This document shows positions 32,261 through 42,796 of a DNA stretch of 64,000 nt, piece by piece. Position 1 is the first letter of the stretch. Each line of letters begins with the position of its first letter. Position numbers and translations under genes: made by a program. The notes beneath the pieces are model-generated. The model saw only the letters and a program-made list of their open reading frames with translations. It was not told the origin of the DNA and did no database searches. The DNA comes from an uncultured Alphaproteobacteria bacterium. GTDB lineage: Bacteria > Pseudomonadota > Alphaproteobacteria > HIMB59 > GCA-002718135. The stretch covers positions 90,731 through 154,730 of the forward strand of contig CACNNQ010000002.1 in the NCBI GenBank assembly GCA_902621855.1. The letters are read 5' to 3'.

Positions 32261-35200
32261 CATAAATAAAATATTAATAGTAGGTGCAGGTCCCATAGTT
32301 ATTGGTCAGGCTTGTGAATTTGATTACTCGGGTGCTCAGGCATGTAAGTCTCTCAAAGATGAAGGTTACAAAATTGTATTAATTAACTCAAATCCAGCAA
32401 CAATAATGACTGATCCAGAATTAGCTGATCAAACTTATATTGAGCCTATAACTAAAGAATTTGTGGAAAGAATAATCGAAATAGAAAAACCAGATGCTCT
32501 TCTACCAACTATGGGGGGTCAGACAGCTTTAAACGTTTCAATGGAACTTTTTAATAATGGTATACTTGAAAAGCACGGGGTTAAAATGATTGGGGCAAAT
32601 CCAACAGCAATCGAATTAGCTGAGGATAGGCAAAAATTTAAAGATGCTATGAAAGAAATTGGTCTAACCTGTCCTAAAAGTTACGTGGTAAACACGATTG
32701 AAGAGTCAAAAAGAGTAAAAAATGAATTAAATTTGCCTCTTGTCATAAGACCAAGTTTTACTCTTGGGGGTACCGGAGGTGGTGTTGCCTATGATGATGA
32801 GGGGTTTATTGATTTATGTAATAGGGGTTTAAGTGCTAGCCCGACTAATCAGATACTTATTGAAAAATCTGTTTCAGGTTGGAAAGAATTTGAAATGGAA
32901 GTTGTTAGAGATAATAAAGATAATTGTATTATTGTTTGCTCAATTGAAAATGTTGATCCAATGGGTGTTCATACTGGAGATAGTATTACAGTAGCTCCAT
33001 CCTTAACATTAACTGACAAAGAATATCAAATTTTAAGAAATGCCAGCATTAAGGTTCTTAGAAAAATAGGAGTAGATACTGGCGGTTCAAATGTTCAATT
33101 TGCAATAAATCCTGAAGATGGAGAAATTAATGTAATTGAAATGAATCCAAGAGTTAGTAGATCTTCTGCATTAGCATCTAAAGCCACAGGTTTTCCAATA
33201 GCAAAAGTTGCTGCAAAATTAGCTGTGGGTTACACTTTGGATGAACTTGCAAATGATATCACTACGACAACACCCGCAAGTTTTGAACCAACTATTGATT
33301 ATGTTGTAACTAAAATTCCAAGATTTACTTTTGAAAAATTTGTTGGTGCTAATTCCGACCTAACAACATCCATGAAATCAGTTGGTGAAGCAATGAGTAT
33401 AGGTAGATCTTTTAATGAATCAATCCAAAAGGGGTTTAACTCTCTTGAGTACGGTCTAACTGGTTTTGATAAACCAAAACTTAGCTCAAATGATAAAAAT
33501 ACAATCTTGAATGAACTTAAAATACAATCTTCTCAACGCTTGTTAGTCGTAGGAGAAGCTCTAAGAATTGGATTATCAGTCGATGAAATAAATCAAACTA
33601 CAAAATATGATAAATGGTTTTTATACCAAATAAAAACAATAATAGATTTTGAAAAAATCTTAAAAGAAAAAGGGCTCAACAAAGATATAATATTATATGC
33701 AAAGAAAATTGGCTTCTCAGATAGCAAAATCTCATCAATATTAAGTATTAAAGAAAAAGAATTAAGAAAATTTAGAAATAATAATGATATTAATCCTGTC
33801 TTCAGACTTGTTGATACTTGTGCAGGTGAATTTAGTTCTAAAACTCCTTATCTTTATTCTACTTATGACTGGAATTTTGAAAATACTAAATTCTGTGAAG
33901 CAAATCCTACATCAAAAGACAAAGTAATAATACTTGGAGGCGGTCCTAATAGAATAGGTCAAGGCATTGAATTTGATTATTGCTGTGTACATGCTGTCTA
34001 TGCATTGAAAGAAAAAGGCATTGAAACAATAATGATAAATTGTAACCCAGAAACAGTTTCAACTGACTATGATACTGCTGATAGACTTTATTTTGAGCCA
34101 CTTTCAGCTGAAAGTGTTATTGAAATTTACAATAAAGAAAAAAGTAATGGAAATGTTCTTGGTGTGTTAGTACAATTTGGAGGCCAGACACCTCTAAAAA
34201 TTGCAAAAGAATTAGAAGAGTCTGGAATAAAAGTTATAGGAACGTCAACTGAAGCAATAGATTTAGCTGAAGATAGAGATAGATTCAGTGAAATATTAAT
34301 GAAACTGAAAATTGCTCAACCAAAAAATGCTTTTGCAAATACGGTAGCACAAACTTTAGAAAAAGCTGAAGAAATTGGATATCCTGTTTTAGTTAGGCCT
34401 TCTTATGTTCTTGGAGGAAGAGCTATGCAAATCGCATACGACAAAGATAATTTAGAATCATTTTCTAATGAAGCTCTTGAAGTTTCTTCAAATAATGTAA
34501 TTTTAATTGATGAGTATCTTGAGAATGCCAAAGAAATAGATGTAGATATAATTAGAGATAAAAATGGAGAAATATTCATAGCTGGAATTATGGAACATAT
34601 CGAAGAAGCAGGAATTCACTCTGGAGATAGTGCTTGTTCCTTACCTCCCTATTCAGTTAGTAAAGAAACTCAGAATAAAATAATTGAATGGGTATCAAAA
34701 ATTGCTAAAGAAATTAATGTTGTCGGATTAATGAACACTCAATTAGCAATTAAAGATAAAAAAATATATGTTTTAGAAGTAAACCCAAGAGCCAGCAGAA
34801 CTGTACCATTTGTTGCCAAATCAAAAGGTATTCCGATCGCAAAAATTGCAGCAAAAGTAATGGTCGGCGAAAATCTTAATTCAATTTTGAATGATTATGA
34901 AATTAATGAATTAAAAAACTTTAATGTTAAAGAATCTGTTTTTCCTTTCAATAAATTTGATGGAGTTGATTTAATACTAGGTCCTGAAATGAAATCGACA
35001 GGAGAAGTTATGGGAATAGATGAAACCTTTTTATCTTCCTATATAAAGAGCCAAATAGCCTGTGGTAATATTCTTCCATCCAAAGGGACAGTTTTTATCT
35101 CAATAGATAATGATAATAAAAAGTTCATTATTGAGATAGCACAAAAGTTAAAAGAATTAGATTTTAATCTACTTGCAACTAAAGGGACTGCTGAATACTT

Positions 35201-35474
35201 AAATACTAATAACATCAAGACAAAAACAGTAAATAAAGTAAAAGAAGGTAATCCTCATGTAGTTGACTTATTAATTAATAATGAAATTCAGCTAGTAATT
35301 AATACAACTAAAACTCAATCATCTATTAGAGATAGTTATAGTATCAGAAGGACATCCTTAATGTATAATATTCCATATTACACGACAATAGCTGGAGCAA
35401 AAGTTGCTGTAGATGCTATTGAACATATGAAAACTCAAGAATTCACAATAAAAAGTCTTCAAACTATAAATTAA
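32244..35474 (+). CDS. carB: Carbamoyl-phosphate synthase large subunit
   Basis: CarB makes carbamoyl phosphate from ammonia, bicarbonate and two ATP. I use the ATG at 32244 ([20 protein letters not shown]), the normal N-terminus. The upstream extension to 32160 lies inside carA and has no family match. The two homologous ATP-grasp halves are present ([20 protein letters not shown] in the first, [20 protein letters not shown] in the second), each with [16 protein letters not shown] or [16 protein letters not shown], then a C-terminal MGS-like allosteric domain. The 1076 residues are complete. Confidence 0.97.
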   Translation: MPKRTDINKILIVGAGPIVIGQACEFDYSGAQACKSLKDEGYKIVLINSNPATIMTDPELADQTYIEPITKEFVERIIEIEKPDALLPTMGGQTALNVSMELFNNGILEKHGVKMIGANPTAIELAEDRQKFKDAMKEIGLTCPKSYVVNTIEESKRVKNELNLPLVIRPSFTLGGTGGGVAYDDEGFIDLCNRGLSASPTNQILIEKSVSGWKEFEMEVVRDNKDNCIIVCSIENVDPMGVHTGDSITVAPSLTLTDKEYQILRNASIKVLRKIGVDTGGSNVQFAINPEDGEINVIEMNPRVSRSSALASKATGFPIAKVAAKLAVGYTLDELANDITTTTPASFEPTIDYVVTKIPRFTFEKFVGANSDLTTSMKSVGEAMSIGRSFNESIQKGFNSLEYGLTGFDKPKLSSNDKNTILNELKIQSSQRLLVVGEALRIGLSVDEINQTTKYDKWFLYQIKTIIDFEKILKEKGLNKDIILYAKKIGFSDSKISSILSIKEKELRKFRNNNDINPVFRLVDTCAGEFSSKTPYLYSTYDWNFENTKFCEANPTSKDKVIILGGGPNRIGQGIEFDYCCVHAVYALKEKGIETIMINCNPETVSTDYDTADRLYFEPLSAESVIEIYNKEKSNGNVLGVLVQFGGQTPLKIAKELEESGIKVIGTSTEAIDLAEDRDRFSEILMKLKIAQPKNAFANTVAQTLEKAEEIGYPVLVRPSYVLGGRAMQIAYDKDNLESFSNEALEVSSNNVILIDEYLENAKEIDVDIIRDKNGEIFIAGIMEHIEEAGIHSGDSACSLPPYSVSKETQNKIIEWVSKIAKEINVVGLMNTQLAIKDKKIYVLEVNPRASRTVPFVAKSKGIPIAKIAAKVMVGENLNSILNDYEINELKNFNVKESVFPFNKFDGVDLILGPEMKSTGEVMGIDETFLSSYIKSQIACGNILPSKGTVFISIDNDNKKFIIEIAQKLKELDFNLLATKGTAEYLNTNNIKTKTVNKVKEGNPHVVDLLINNEIQLVINTTKTQSSIRDSYSIRRTSLMYNIPYYTTIAGAKVAVDAIEHMKTQEFTIKSLQTIN

Positions 35475-35514
35475 TTTTATTGACTATAAAAAGTAAATAA
35501 ATCATCATCATCTT

Positions 35515-35988
35515 ATGAATAAAATTCCTATGACTGCCAAAGGTTATACAAGATTACAAGATGAATTAAAAAAATTAACATCTGAGGATAGGCCAAAAAT
35601 CATTGAAGCAATAGCTGAGGCTAGAAGTCATGGTGATCTGTCTGAAAATGCGGAATATCAATATGCTAAAGAACAACAAAGTTTAATTGAAGGAAGAATT
35701 ATAGATTTGGAAAGTGCTATTAGTAAAGCAGAGGTAATAGATGTAAAATCAGTTGCAGGTAATGATATAAAATTTGGTGCAACCGTTGAAATAGAAGATG
35801 ATGAAAGTGGAGAAAAAAAAGAGTATCAAATTGTTGGAGAATACGAATCTGATATTGAAAATAAAAAACTTTCTATTACAAGTCCTTTAGCAAGAGGTCT
35901 AATTGGCAAAACAGAAGAAGATAATGTTGAAATCAATAGTCCCAAAGGTTTAAAAAGTTATACAATATTATCAGTAAAATACATTTGA
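35515..35988 (+). CDS. greA: Transcription elongation factor GreA
   Basis: GreA stimulates transcript cleavage by backtracked RNA polymerase through its secondary channel. The 157 residues include the N-terminal coiled coil (LKKLTSEDRPKIIEAIAEA), the acidic tip segment GDLSENAEYQ and the C-terminal FKBP-like domain (ITSPLARGLIGK). Following carB by 40 bases is the common alphaproteobacterial order. Its stop overlaps the next start (TTGA). Confidence 0.96.
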   Translation: MNKIPMTAKGYTRLQDELKKLTSEDRPKIIEAIAEARSHGDLSENAEYQYAKEQQSLIEGRIIDLESAISKAEVIDVKSVAGNDIKFGATVEIEDDESGEKKEYQIVGEYESDIENKKLSITSPLARGLIGKTEEDNVEINSPKGLKSYTILSVKYI

Positions 35989-36938
35989 ATATAGACAATC
36001 CTAAAATTTGGTCATTAACTGATGGTTCACAAGGAATGATAAGTCAGACTAAAGGTCTAGCAAATGAACTGAGTGTAAATATAAAGGAAATTAAAACTAA
36101 AGTAATTTTTCCTTGGAATAAATTACAACCCGGGATACTTCCTATTTTTAGTTGGATATTTATAAATAAGTTACCAACAGACGAAATTCCTGACTTAGTT
36201 ATAAGTTGTGGAAGAAAAAGTGTTTACCTATCAATCTATCTTAAAAAAAAATATCCAAATATTATTAATATTCATATTCAAAACCCAAAAATTTCTTCAA
36301 AAAACTTTTCTTTTGTTATAGCTCCAAATCATGATGGTTTATATGGTGGCAATATAATTAATTCTTCAGGTGCAATACATCATTTTAAACAATTTAATAA
36401 TTCGAAAAATCATTATGAAATTAACACAAAAAATTTGATCACATGTATTATTGGAGGTGAAAATAATCACTATAATTTCTTAAAGGAAAATACTTTAGAT
36501 CTTTGTAAAAGATTAAAAAAATTAAAATCTCATACTAATGAAATTTTAGTTCTTACCTCGAGAAGAACTAATAAAGAAATTAAGCATATTTTGAAAAAAG
36601 AATTGAATACTATGTCTACATTATGGTTAGGAGAAGGAAAGAATCCGTACGAATTTGCTATCTATAATTCCAGTTATTTTATTATTACTTCGGACTCAAC
36701 CTCTATGATTTCTGAAGCAAGTATATCTGGTAAGCCAATTTATGTTTATCAATTACCAATGAAGAGAAAAAGTAAAAGATTTATAAGATTCCATGAAGAA
36801 TTCAAAAAAATGAATATAACCAGAGATTTAAATACTTTAGACAAATTAGAAGATTGGACATATACGAAACTAGAAGAAAGCAAAAGAATTGCTGGAATTA
36901 TAAAAAAAAGAATTATAGAAAGGAAAAATGAATCTTGA
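35985..36938 (+). CDS. ELM1 (mitochondrial fission) / DUF1022 family protein
   Basis: This protein resembles the bacterial relatives of plant ELM1, a family with a nucleotide-sugar transferase-like fold and no settled bacterial function. Recognisable parts are IWSLTDGSQGMISQTKGLA, LVISCGRKSV, FVIAPNHDGL, CIIGGENNHY, LTSRRT and FIITSDSTSMISEA. The start is TTG at 35985 inside TTGA with the greA stop. The next Met is residue 18, past the conserved N-terminal motif, so TTG is the better choice. It overlaps the next gene by 11 bases. Confidence 0.85.
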   Translation: MNIDNPKIWSLTDGSQGMISQTKGLANELSVNIKEIKTKVIFPWNKLQPGILPIFSWIFINKLPTDEIPDLVISCGRKSVYLSIYLKKKYPNIINIHIQNPKISSKNFSFVIAPNHDGLYGGNIINSSGAIHHFKQFNNSKNHYEINTKNLITCIIGGENNHYNFLKENTLDLCKRLKKLKSHTNEILVLTSRRTNKEIKHILKKELNTMSTLWLGEGKNPYEFAIYNSSYFIITSDSTSMISEASISGKPIYVYQLPMKRKSKRFIRFHEEFKKMNITRDLNTLDKLEDWTYTKLEESKRIAGIIKKRIIERKNES

Positions 36939-37548
36939 GAACTTAACTCATGCAGATTTTCCCTTTAATCACTGGGTATTTAGTAATTGTTTAGAAGAAA
37001 GCGCATTAGATGAAATTTCCTATAGTAATATTCCTTCAGGTGACAGAATGTACGATGGGACAAGAGCTGCCGATCATACAGGACAGGGAATTGATGGTAA
37101 ATTAAGACTTTTTATAACAAAAAATAATTGTCAAAATTTTCCACACTTAACAAAATTAATTCAATCTTTACAAAGCAAAGAAATAGTAAATAAAATATCG
37201 AAAATAATTGATAAAGATTTATCAAATTCATACGTCAGATTAGAAGTAATTGGAGATAAAAAAGGATTTTGGTTAAAACCACATAAAGATATCTCAGAAA
37301 AATTAATGACTATGATGGTTTGGGCGAACCCATATAATGAAGCATCAAATTTGGGTACCGACCTATATGATAAAAATTTTAAATTAGTTAAAACAATTGA
37401 ATATGTTCATAATAGTGGTTATTTTTTTTCTTCAGGGGACGATACTTGGCATGGTCTTGAATTAAAAGAAATTCAAAAAGAGAGAAGATGTATTCAGGTA
37501 AACTATGTTACTTTTAATACAGATTGGCCTGTTGAAAAAAGTGCTTGA
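36928..37548 (+). CDS. 2-oxoglutarate/Fe(II)-dependent oxygenase (prolyl hydroxylase-like)
   Basis: A 206-residue predicted dioxygenase. The iron triad is visible as His119-x-Asp121 (LKPHKDIS) and His175 (DDTWHGLE), with Arg186/187 (ERRCIQVNY) suited to bind 2-oxoglutarate. The fold is that of prolyl-4-hydroxylase-like enzymes that modify proteins or small molecules. The substrate is unknown. It overlaps the ELM1-family gene by 11 bases and precedes trxB by 17, so it is co-expressed with greA, ELM1 and trxB. Confidence 0.8.
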   Translation: MNLENLTHADFPFNHWVFSNCLEESALDEISYSNIPSGDRMYDGTRAADHTGQGIDGKLRLFITKNNCQNFPHLTKLIQSLQSKEIVNKISKIIDKDLSNSYVRLEVIGDKKGFWLKPHKDISEKLMTMMVWANPYNEASNLGTDLYDKNFKLVKTIEYVHNSGYFFSSGDDTWHGLELKEIQKERRCIQVNYVTFNTDWPVEKSA

Positions 37549-37565
37549 ATTATTAAGTTAATTAT

Positions 37566-38507
37566 ATGAATGAAAAAATAGAAAACGACGTATTAATTAT
37601 TGGTTCTGGACCAGCAGGTTACACTGCTGCAATATATGCTGCAAGAGCAAATTTAAAACCACATTTAGTTTCAGGTTTAGAGCCAGGAGGTCAGCTAACT
37701 ATAACAACAGATGTAGAAAACTATCCAGGATTTGAAAATGTTATCCAGGGTCCTTGGCTTATGGAACAAATGAAAGAACAAGCAGTAAAAGTAGGAACTA
37801 TATTTCATAATGATATTGTAACTTCAGTTAATTTTGAAAAAAATCCATTTACTTCCAGAACTGAGTCAGGCAAAGAATTTGTGTCCAAATCGATAATTAT
37901 TGCAACAGGCGCTCAGGCCAGATGGCTGAATTTGGAAAGTGAAAAAAAATTTAAAGGTTTCGGTATTTCTGCTTGTGCAACTTGTGATGGATTTTTCTTC
38001 AAAGATCAGCAAGTAGCAGTGATTGGTGGAGGTAATAGTGCAGTAGAGGAAGCAATGTTTTTGACTAAATTTGCTTCAAAGGTTTTGTTAATCCATAGAA
38101 GAGATAGTTTACGAGCTGAAAAAATTTTACAAGAAAGACTATTTAACAATAAAAAAATAGAAGTAATTTGGAATAGTAAGATTTTTGAGTTCGTTGGAGA
38201 AGAAAATCCAAATGCATTAAAAAAAATTATTTTAGAGGACACATTAGATGGCACCAAAACAACTATAGATGTAAATGGTGCTTTTATAGCTATAGGACAT
38301 GATCCTGCTACTTCACTTTTTATAGATAAGTTAAAAATGGACGAGGAAAATTATATAATTACTAAACCTGATAGTACTGAAACAAGTATTAAGGGAGTCT
38401 TTGCAGCAGGTGATGTAAAAGATAAAATTTATAGGCAGGCTGTAACTGCTGCTGGTATGGGCTGTATGGCTGCTTTAGAAGCTGAAAAATATATAGCGGA
38501 GAGTTAA
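37566..38507 (+). CDS. trxB: Thioredoxin reductase
   Basis: TrxB reduces thioredoxin with NADPH via FAD. The FAD motif GSGPAG is at 13-18, the redox pair is Cys137-x-x-Cys140 (ACATCDGFF), the NADPH motif is GGGNSAVEEA, and the C-terminal FAAGDVKDKIYRQAVTAAGMG segment (key part GDV) binds FAD. Length 313 is standard. The stop abuts the rpmJ stop with no gap. Confidence 0.96.
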   Translation: MNEKIENDVLIIGSGPAGYTAAIYAARANLKPHLVSGLEPGGQLTITTDVENYPGFENVIQGPWLMEQMKEQAVKVGTIFHNDIVTSVNFEKNPFTSRTESGKEFVSKSIIIATGAQARWLNLESEKKFKGFGISACATCDGFFFKDQQVAVIGGGNSAVEEAMFLTKFASKVLLIHRRDSLRAEKILQERLFNNKKIEVIWNSKIFEFVGEENPNALKKIILEDTLDGTKTTIDVNGAFIAIGHDPATSLFIDKLKMDEENYIITKPDSTETSIKGVFAAGDVKDKIYRQAVTAAGMGCMAALEAEKYIAES

Positions 38508-38633
38508 TTAACCCTGTCTTGCTTTCATTCTGGGATTTTTTTTGTTAATTACATAAATCCTACCTTTTCTACGAACAACTTTACAGTCCTTATCCCTAGT
38601 TTTGGCGGTTTTTAATGAACATTTAACTTTCAT
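38508..38633 (-). CDS. rpmJ: 50S ribosomal protein L36 (41-residue, cysteine-poor form)
   Basis: A 41-codon gene encoding the long L36 variant. The translation begins [17 protein letters not shown] and ends [13 protein letters not shown] then RMKARQG, matching the form usual in alphaproteobacteria and in E. coli YkgO. It has two cysteines and lacks the full zinc knuckle. It is tail-to-tail with trxB without a gap. Confidence 0.95.
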   Translation of the reverse strand: MKVKCSLKTAKTRDKDCKVVRRKGRIYVINKKNPRMKARQG

Positions 38634-38640
38634 AAAAAGC

Positions 38641-38669
38641 GCTTTAAATTCTGGGATTTGTTTTGTCAA
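38641..38669 (-). promoter_or_regulatory. Possible rpmJ promoter
   Basis: A perfect TTGACA on the minus strand at 38664-38669 is followed after 17 bases by TAAAGC (38641-38646), a weak -10. Transcription would then start within a few bases of the rpmJ ATG at 38633, giving a leaderless or nearly leaderless message. Confidence 0.35.
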
Positions 38670-38690
38670 ACATATATTGTCTGAATTAAT

Positions 38691-40277
38691 ATGAGAAAGT
38701 TATCTTACCCAGGAAGATCTAATGTTTTAGCTCAAAATGGCATGGTGGCAACATCAAATCCATTAAGCTCTATGGTAGCGATTAATGTACTTCAAAAAGG
38801 TGGAAATGCGGTTGATGCTGCTATCGCGGCTTCAGCTGTTCAAGCTGTAGTATGTCCAAGCGCAACAGGAATCGGTGGAGATTGTTTTGCAATTATTTCG
38901 ATGAATGGGAAAAAACCAATTGCTGTAAACGGGTCTGGAATTACTCCTAAAAGAGCAAATTTACAGTTTTATAAAGATAATAAAATAAAAAATATTGGTT
39001 TAACAAGTCCGCATTCAGTGACTATTCCTGGAGCAGTTCATGCATGGTGTTCTATGCATGAAAAATTTGGAAGAATTGATTTTAATGAAGTTTTAAATGG
39101 TGCAGAAAATTTTGCTAGGAAAGGATTTCCTGTTCATGAAGTTGAAGCTATTGCATGGAAAGAGAATGAAAAAAAACTTAAAAAAAATTCTAATTCTAAA
39201 AGATTATTTTTAAATAAAAATCTAAGTTATAGTTATGGTGAGGTTTTTAAGAATATTCCTTTAGCAAATACTTTAAGAATTATCTCAAAAAATAAAATTA
39301 AAGGATTTTATCAAAGTGAAATAACTAAGGACATGGTTAAGACACTAAATAAACTTGGAGGACTGCATACAGAAGAAGATTTCTATAATCAAAAAACGTT
39401 ATTTTCAAAAACAATAACAAATCCATATAGAAATTTAAAAATACATCAATGCCCTCTAAATAGTCCTGGATTAGTTGTTTTGATGATGATGGCAATGACT
39501 GAGAAATTAAATATCAAAAAATACCATCCTTCAAGTTTTGAAAGATATCATCTTCAAGCTGAAATTTCAAAAATATGTTTTGAGGTTAAGGAAACAATAT
39601 TTGGTGATCCTAATTTTAATAATATAAATATAAAAGATTATTTAAGTAATGAATATATAAGTTCTTTATGTTCTAGAATAAATAAAAACAAAATTTATTC
39701 TTCAAAAAAAGGCTGTGTAACTTCTCACCCTGAAACAATATATTTAAGTGTTGTAGATAGAGATTTGAATTCAGTATCATTTATTAATTCAATATGTCAT
39801 GGTTATGGAAGTGGAATTACAAGTAATAAAACAGGAATTCTTTTTCAAAATAGAGGTGTAAATTTCAGATTAGAAGATGGTCACCCCAACTCAATTGATA
39901 GTCATAAAAGACCACTTCATACAATAATCCCTGGGCTAATAACTAATAAGAATGATGAGACACTGTATTCTTATGGAGTTATGGGGGGACAATATCAACC
40001 AATTGGTCAGTCTCATTTGATTCAAAATATAATCGACTATAACATGACGGTACAAGAAGGCTTGGATTTACCTAGAGCGTTTGCTCTAAATGGTCTCTTA
40101 AATGTTGAGAATTCATTAGATGATAAAGTTTTAAAAAAATTAAAGAATATTGGTCATAAAATTAAAATAAATAAAAATGCTATTGGCGGCGGTCAATGTA
40201 TAAAAATAGATAGAAAAAATGGAGTGCTTATTGGCGGGTCAGATCCACGAAAGGATGGTATGGCAATAGGTTACTAA
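38691..40277 (+). CDS. Gamma-glutamyltransferase-family protein (cytoplasmic type)
   Basis: This Ntn-hydrolase resembles gamma-glutamyltranspeptidases, which cleave gamma-glutamyl bonds such as in glutathione. [30 protein letters not shown] and [10 protein letters not shown] mark the N-terminal half. The autoprocessing nucleophile aligns to Thr349 in ETIYLSVVD, and GSGIT and GGQYQPIGQ follow. No signal peptide is present, unlike periplasmic GGT, so it fits the YwrD/HpxW-like cytoplasmic branch. Substrate may be glutathione or another amide. The neighbouring guaC gene is convergent. Confidence 0.85.
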   Translation: MRKLSYPGRSNVLAQNGMVATSNPLSSMVAINVLQKGGNAVDAAIAASAVQAVVCPSATGIGGDCFAIISMNGKKPIAVNGSGITPKRANLQFYKDNKIKNIGLTSPHSVTIPGAVHAWCSMHEKFGRIDFNEVLNGAENFARKGFPVHEVEAIAWKENEKKLKKNSNSKRLFLNKNLSYSYGEVFKNIPLANTLRIISKNKIKGFYQSEITKDMVKTLNKLGGLHTEEDFYNQKTLFSKTITNPYRNLKIHQCPLNSPGLVVLMMMAMTEKLNIKKYHPSSFERYHLQAEISKICFEVKETIFGDPNFNNINIKDYLSNEYISSLCSRINKNKIYSSKKGCVTSHPETIYLSVVDRDLNSVSFINSICHGYGSGITSNKTGILFQNRGVNFRLEDGHPNSIDSHKRPLHTIIPGLITNKNDETLYSYGVMGGQYQPIGQSHLIQNIIDYNMTVQEGLDLPRAFALNGLLNVENSLDDKVLKKLKNIGHKIKINKNAIGGGQCIKIDRKNGVLIGGSDPRKDGMAIGY

Positions 40278-40278
40278 C

Positions 40279-41316
40279 TTACACTTTCCCAAAAGTGTCA
40301 TTATACTGATTATTTACTCTTACAAATGTAGTACACTTACTAAGCTGCTTCAATGATGAAGCGCCAACGTATGTACAACTACTTCGTACACCTCCGAGAA
40401 TATCTCTAATAGTACTATCTAGCGAATTCTTCATTTGTATTTTAACTTTTTTACCTTCAGATGATCTATAGTTTGCAAGACCGCCATAATGTTTCTCATT
40501 TGCTTCTTCAGAACTTGATCCATAAAACTCGATAAATTTACTTCCATTATCCTCAATTATATCACCACCACCTTCCTTATGACCTGCTAACATTCCCCCA
40601 AGCATAACAAAGTCTGCACCTGCACCAAATCCTTTTGCAACATCACCAGGACAAGTACATCCTCCATCAGCAATAATATGCGCTCCTAATCCATGTGCTG
40701 CATCAGCACATTCCATTACAGCACTTAGTTGTGGATACCCTACTCCTGTTTGTATTCTAGTGGTACATACACTTCCAGGACCGATACCAACTTTAACAAT
40801 ATCCGCCCCACTTAATACTAATTCCTGAGTCATATCTGCAGTAACAACATTACCTGCAATAATAGTTTTTTTTGGATATTTTTTTCTTACTTCTGAAACA
40901 AAATTACTAAAATTTTCTGAATAACCATTTGCTACATCAATGCAGATAAATTTAAATTTTGGATATTTTTTTAAAATTGAATTTAACCTATTGTAACTTT
41001 CTTTACTCGTGCCGCAACTAAGAGCAATTGAATCAAAAAAAATATTTTTTTTGTAAATAGTTCCTATTTGATTAATATCATGTTGTTTTGTTAAAGCAGT
41101 CATTAGTTTGTGAGAACTTAGTTTTTTTGCAACATCTATTTCACCAACACCATCCATATTAGAGGCTATTATTGGAATTCCTTTCCACGATGATCTTGAG
41201 TGTTTAAAAGTATATTTTCTATTCAAATCAACATCTTTCCTACTTTTTAAAGTACTTCTCTTAGGTCGAAAAAGGACATCTGAGTAGTCAAGTTTAATTT
41301 CTTCTTCAATTCTCAT
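40279..41316 (-). CDS. guaC: GMP reductase
   Basis: GuaC converts GMP to IMP with NADPH in purine salvage. The catalytic Cys184 lies in [18 protein letters not shown], close to Cys186 of E. coli. [20 protein letters not shown] and [12 protein letters not shown] bind the phosphate. There are no CBS domains, and the 345-residue length matches GMP reductase rather than IMP dehydrogenase. It is convergent with the preceding gene with a 1-base gap. Confidence 0.93.
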   Translation of the reverse strand: MRIEEEIKLDYSDVLFRPKRSTLKSRKDVDLNRKYTFKHSRSSWKGIPIIASNMDGVGEIDVAKKLSSHKLMTALTKQHDINQIGTIYKKNIFFDSIALSCGTSKESYNRLNSILKKYPKFKFICIDVANGYSENFSNFVSEVRKKYPKKTIIAGNVVTADMTQELVLSGADIVKVGIGPGSVCTTRIQTGVGYPQLSAVMECADAAHGLGAHIIADGGCTCPGDVAKGFGAGADFVMLGGMLAGHKEGGGDIIEDNGSKFIEFYGSSSEEANEKHYGGLANYRSSEGKKVKIQMKNSLDSTIRDILGGVRSSCTYVGASSLKQLSKCTTFVRVNNQYNDTFGKV

Positions 41317-41377
41317 AAATACATTTCATATTTGTATTAAATAATTTAGAAATTAAAACAAATATAAATTGTTATTT

Positions 41378-42259
41378 ATGAACTTAAATACGTTAATAAA
41401 TGTAAATAAAAGAAAGTTTGATATTAAATTTAAAAAACTGTTAAAGAATAAGCTAGATAAATCTAGTTTATCAAATGCAATCTTTTATGGCTCCATGAAT
41501 GGAGGAAAAAGAATAAGACCATTTTTAGTAATGGAGTCAGCAAAAATAGCAGAAATTTCATCAAATGATGCTTTCATCATAGCCTCATGTATTGAATGTA
41601 TACATTCGTACTCCTTAATTCACGATGATTTACCATCAATGGATGATGATGATTACAGAAGAGGCAAATTAAGTACTCATAAAAAATTTAACGAAGCTAC
41701 TGCAATATTAGCAGGAGATGCTTTACACGATTTAGCATTTGAATTAATTTCAGGAAATATCAGTAAGAAAAATGATTCTTCTAAATTAAAATTAATAAAT
41801 TATCTTTCTTTATGTATTGGACACAAAGGACTAGCTCTTGGCCAAGCTTTAGATTTAGAATATGAAAATAAAAAGTTATCTAAAAATAAAATTTTAGATA
41901 TGTATTCTAGAAAAACTGGCAAGTTATTTGAATTCTCTTTTTCTGCGCCTTTTATATTAAAAGATAAAAGTAAAATAGATATTCAATTTGCAAAAGATTA
42001 TGGAATGTTATTTGGTTTAATATTTCAAATTATAGATGACTTAATCGATGAGATTGGAACTTTTAAGAAAATTGGAAAAACACCAGGTAAAGATATTGAG
42101 CAAGGCAAAAGTACCTTACTAAAATTAATTGGTGAAAAACAAGTTACTGATTTATGTAATAATAAAATTAATACTTTTATGAAAAAATATAAAAATAAAA
42201 TAAGTAAAAATCCTGTTCTAATAAAAATGCTAGAATTTGGAATGGATCGACTAAATTAA
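41378..42259 (+). CDS. ispA: Polyprenyl (geranyl/farnesyl) diphosphate synthase
   Basis: A short-chain prenyltransferase joining isopentenyl units. I start at the ATG at 41378; a TTG nine bases earlier is possible. The first aspartate-rich motif is DDLPSMDDDD (residues 83-92), the second IIDDLIDE; NGGKRIRPFLVME and GKSTLLKLIG flank them. The 293 residues fit geranyl- or farnesyl-diphosphate synthase. Its TAA forms TTAA with the stop of the convergent DUF2177 gene. Elsewhere in the window ispG serves the same MEP pathway. Confidence 0.9.
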   Translation: MNLNTLINVNKRKFDIKFKKLLKNKLDKSSLSNAIFYGSMNGGKRIRPFLVMESAKIAEISSNDAFIIASCIECIHSYSLIHDDLPSMDDDDYRRGKLSTHKKFNEATAILAGDALHDLAFELISGNISKKNDSSKLKLINYLSLCIGHKGLALGQALDLEYENKKLSKNKILDMYSRKTGKLFEFSFSAPFILKDKSKIDIQFAKDYGMLFGLIFQIIDDLIDEIGTFKKIGKTPGKDIEQGKSTLLKLIGEKQVTDLCNNKINTFMKKYKNKISKNPVLIKMLEFGMDRLN

Positions 42260-42666
42260 AAATGTACTATTTTTTTTGCTAAATACAATCCAGATGTAGC
42301 TGATACAGCTGTCAATGAACCACCCCAGAACATATCTACGAAGGTAACAGTTGGCGACCATCCTTTGAGTACTGCCATATTTGTTAAGTTATATGTGCCA
42401 TATGCAACCAAACCAAATATGAAGCCAGTGTACAATGTTTTCATTAAGTTACCAGAATCAATGCATGGTTGAATTACAACCAAAGCCATACCAAAGACAT
42501 ATAATATGTAAAAAAGAGCAGCAGCCCACATTACAGGCTTATCAGCTAATAAATTACCTATTAGAGGTCTATAAAAAGACTTTGTAGCAAAGCTTAACCA
42601 AATTACGTCTATTATTAAGAAAATAAATGAAGCAATTAGAGTGGCTACTAGTAAACATTTGAGCAT
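42256..42666 (-). CDS. DUF2177-family membrane protein
   Basis: A 136-residue protein with four hydrophobic segments (about 5-25, 45-65, 78-95, 110-130). WLSFATKSFYRPLIG after the first helix and GLVAYGTYNLTNMAVLKGW fit the DUF2177 family, whose function is unknown. It would sit in the inner membrane. It ends in a 4-base TTAA overlap with ispA and begins 55 bases past the tRNA-Val 3' end. Confidence 0.85.
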   Translation of the reverse strand: MLKCLLVATLIASFIFLIIDVIWLSFATKSFYRPLIGNLLADKPVMWAAALFYILYVFGMALVVIQPCIDSGNLMKTLYTGFIFGLVAYGTYNLTNMAVLKGWSPTVTFVDMFWGGSLTAVSATSGLYLAKKIVHF

Positions 42667-42721
42667 ATACTATAATTATATCATATTATTAAATTTCAAG
42701 AATATTTATTAAAATTTTTTA

Positions 42722-42796
42722 TGGTGGGTGTGACAGGGATTGAACCTGTGACCCCTGCCGTGTCGAGGCAGTGCTCTACCGCTGAGCTACACACCC
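42722..42796 (-). tRNA. tRNA-Val (anticodon GAC)
   Basis: A complete 75-nt cloverleaf with acceptor GGGTGTG/CACACCC, D arm GCTC/GAGC, anticodon stem CTGCC/GGCAG, T arm ACAGG-TTCAATC-CCTGT, discriminator A and encoded CCA. The seven-base anticodon loop is TCGACAC, so the anticodon is GAC and base 33 is C rather than the near-universal U. Valine identity is supported by A35, C36 and A73. Confidence 0.92.
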
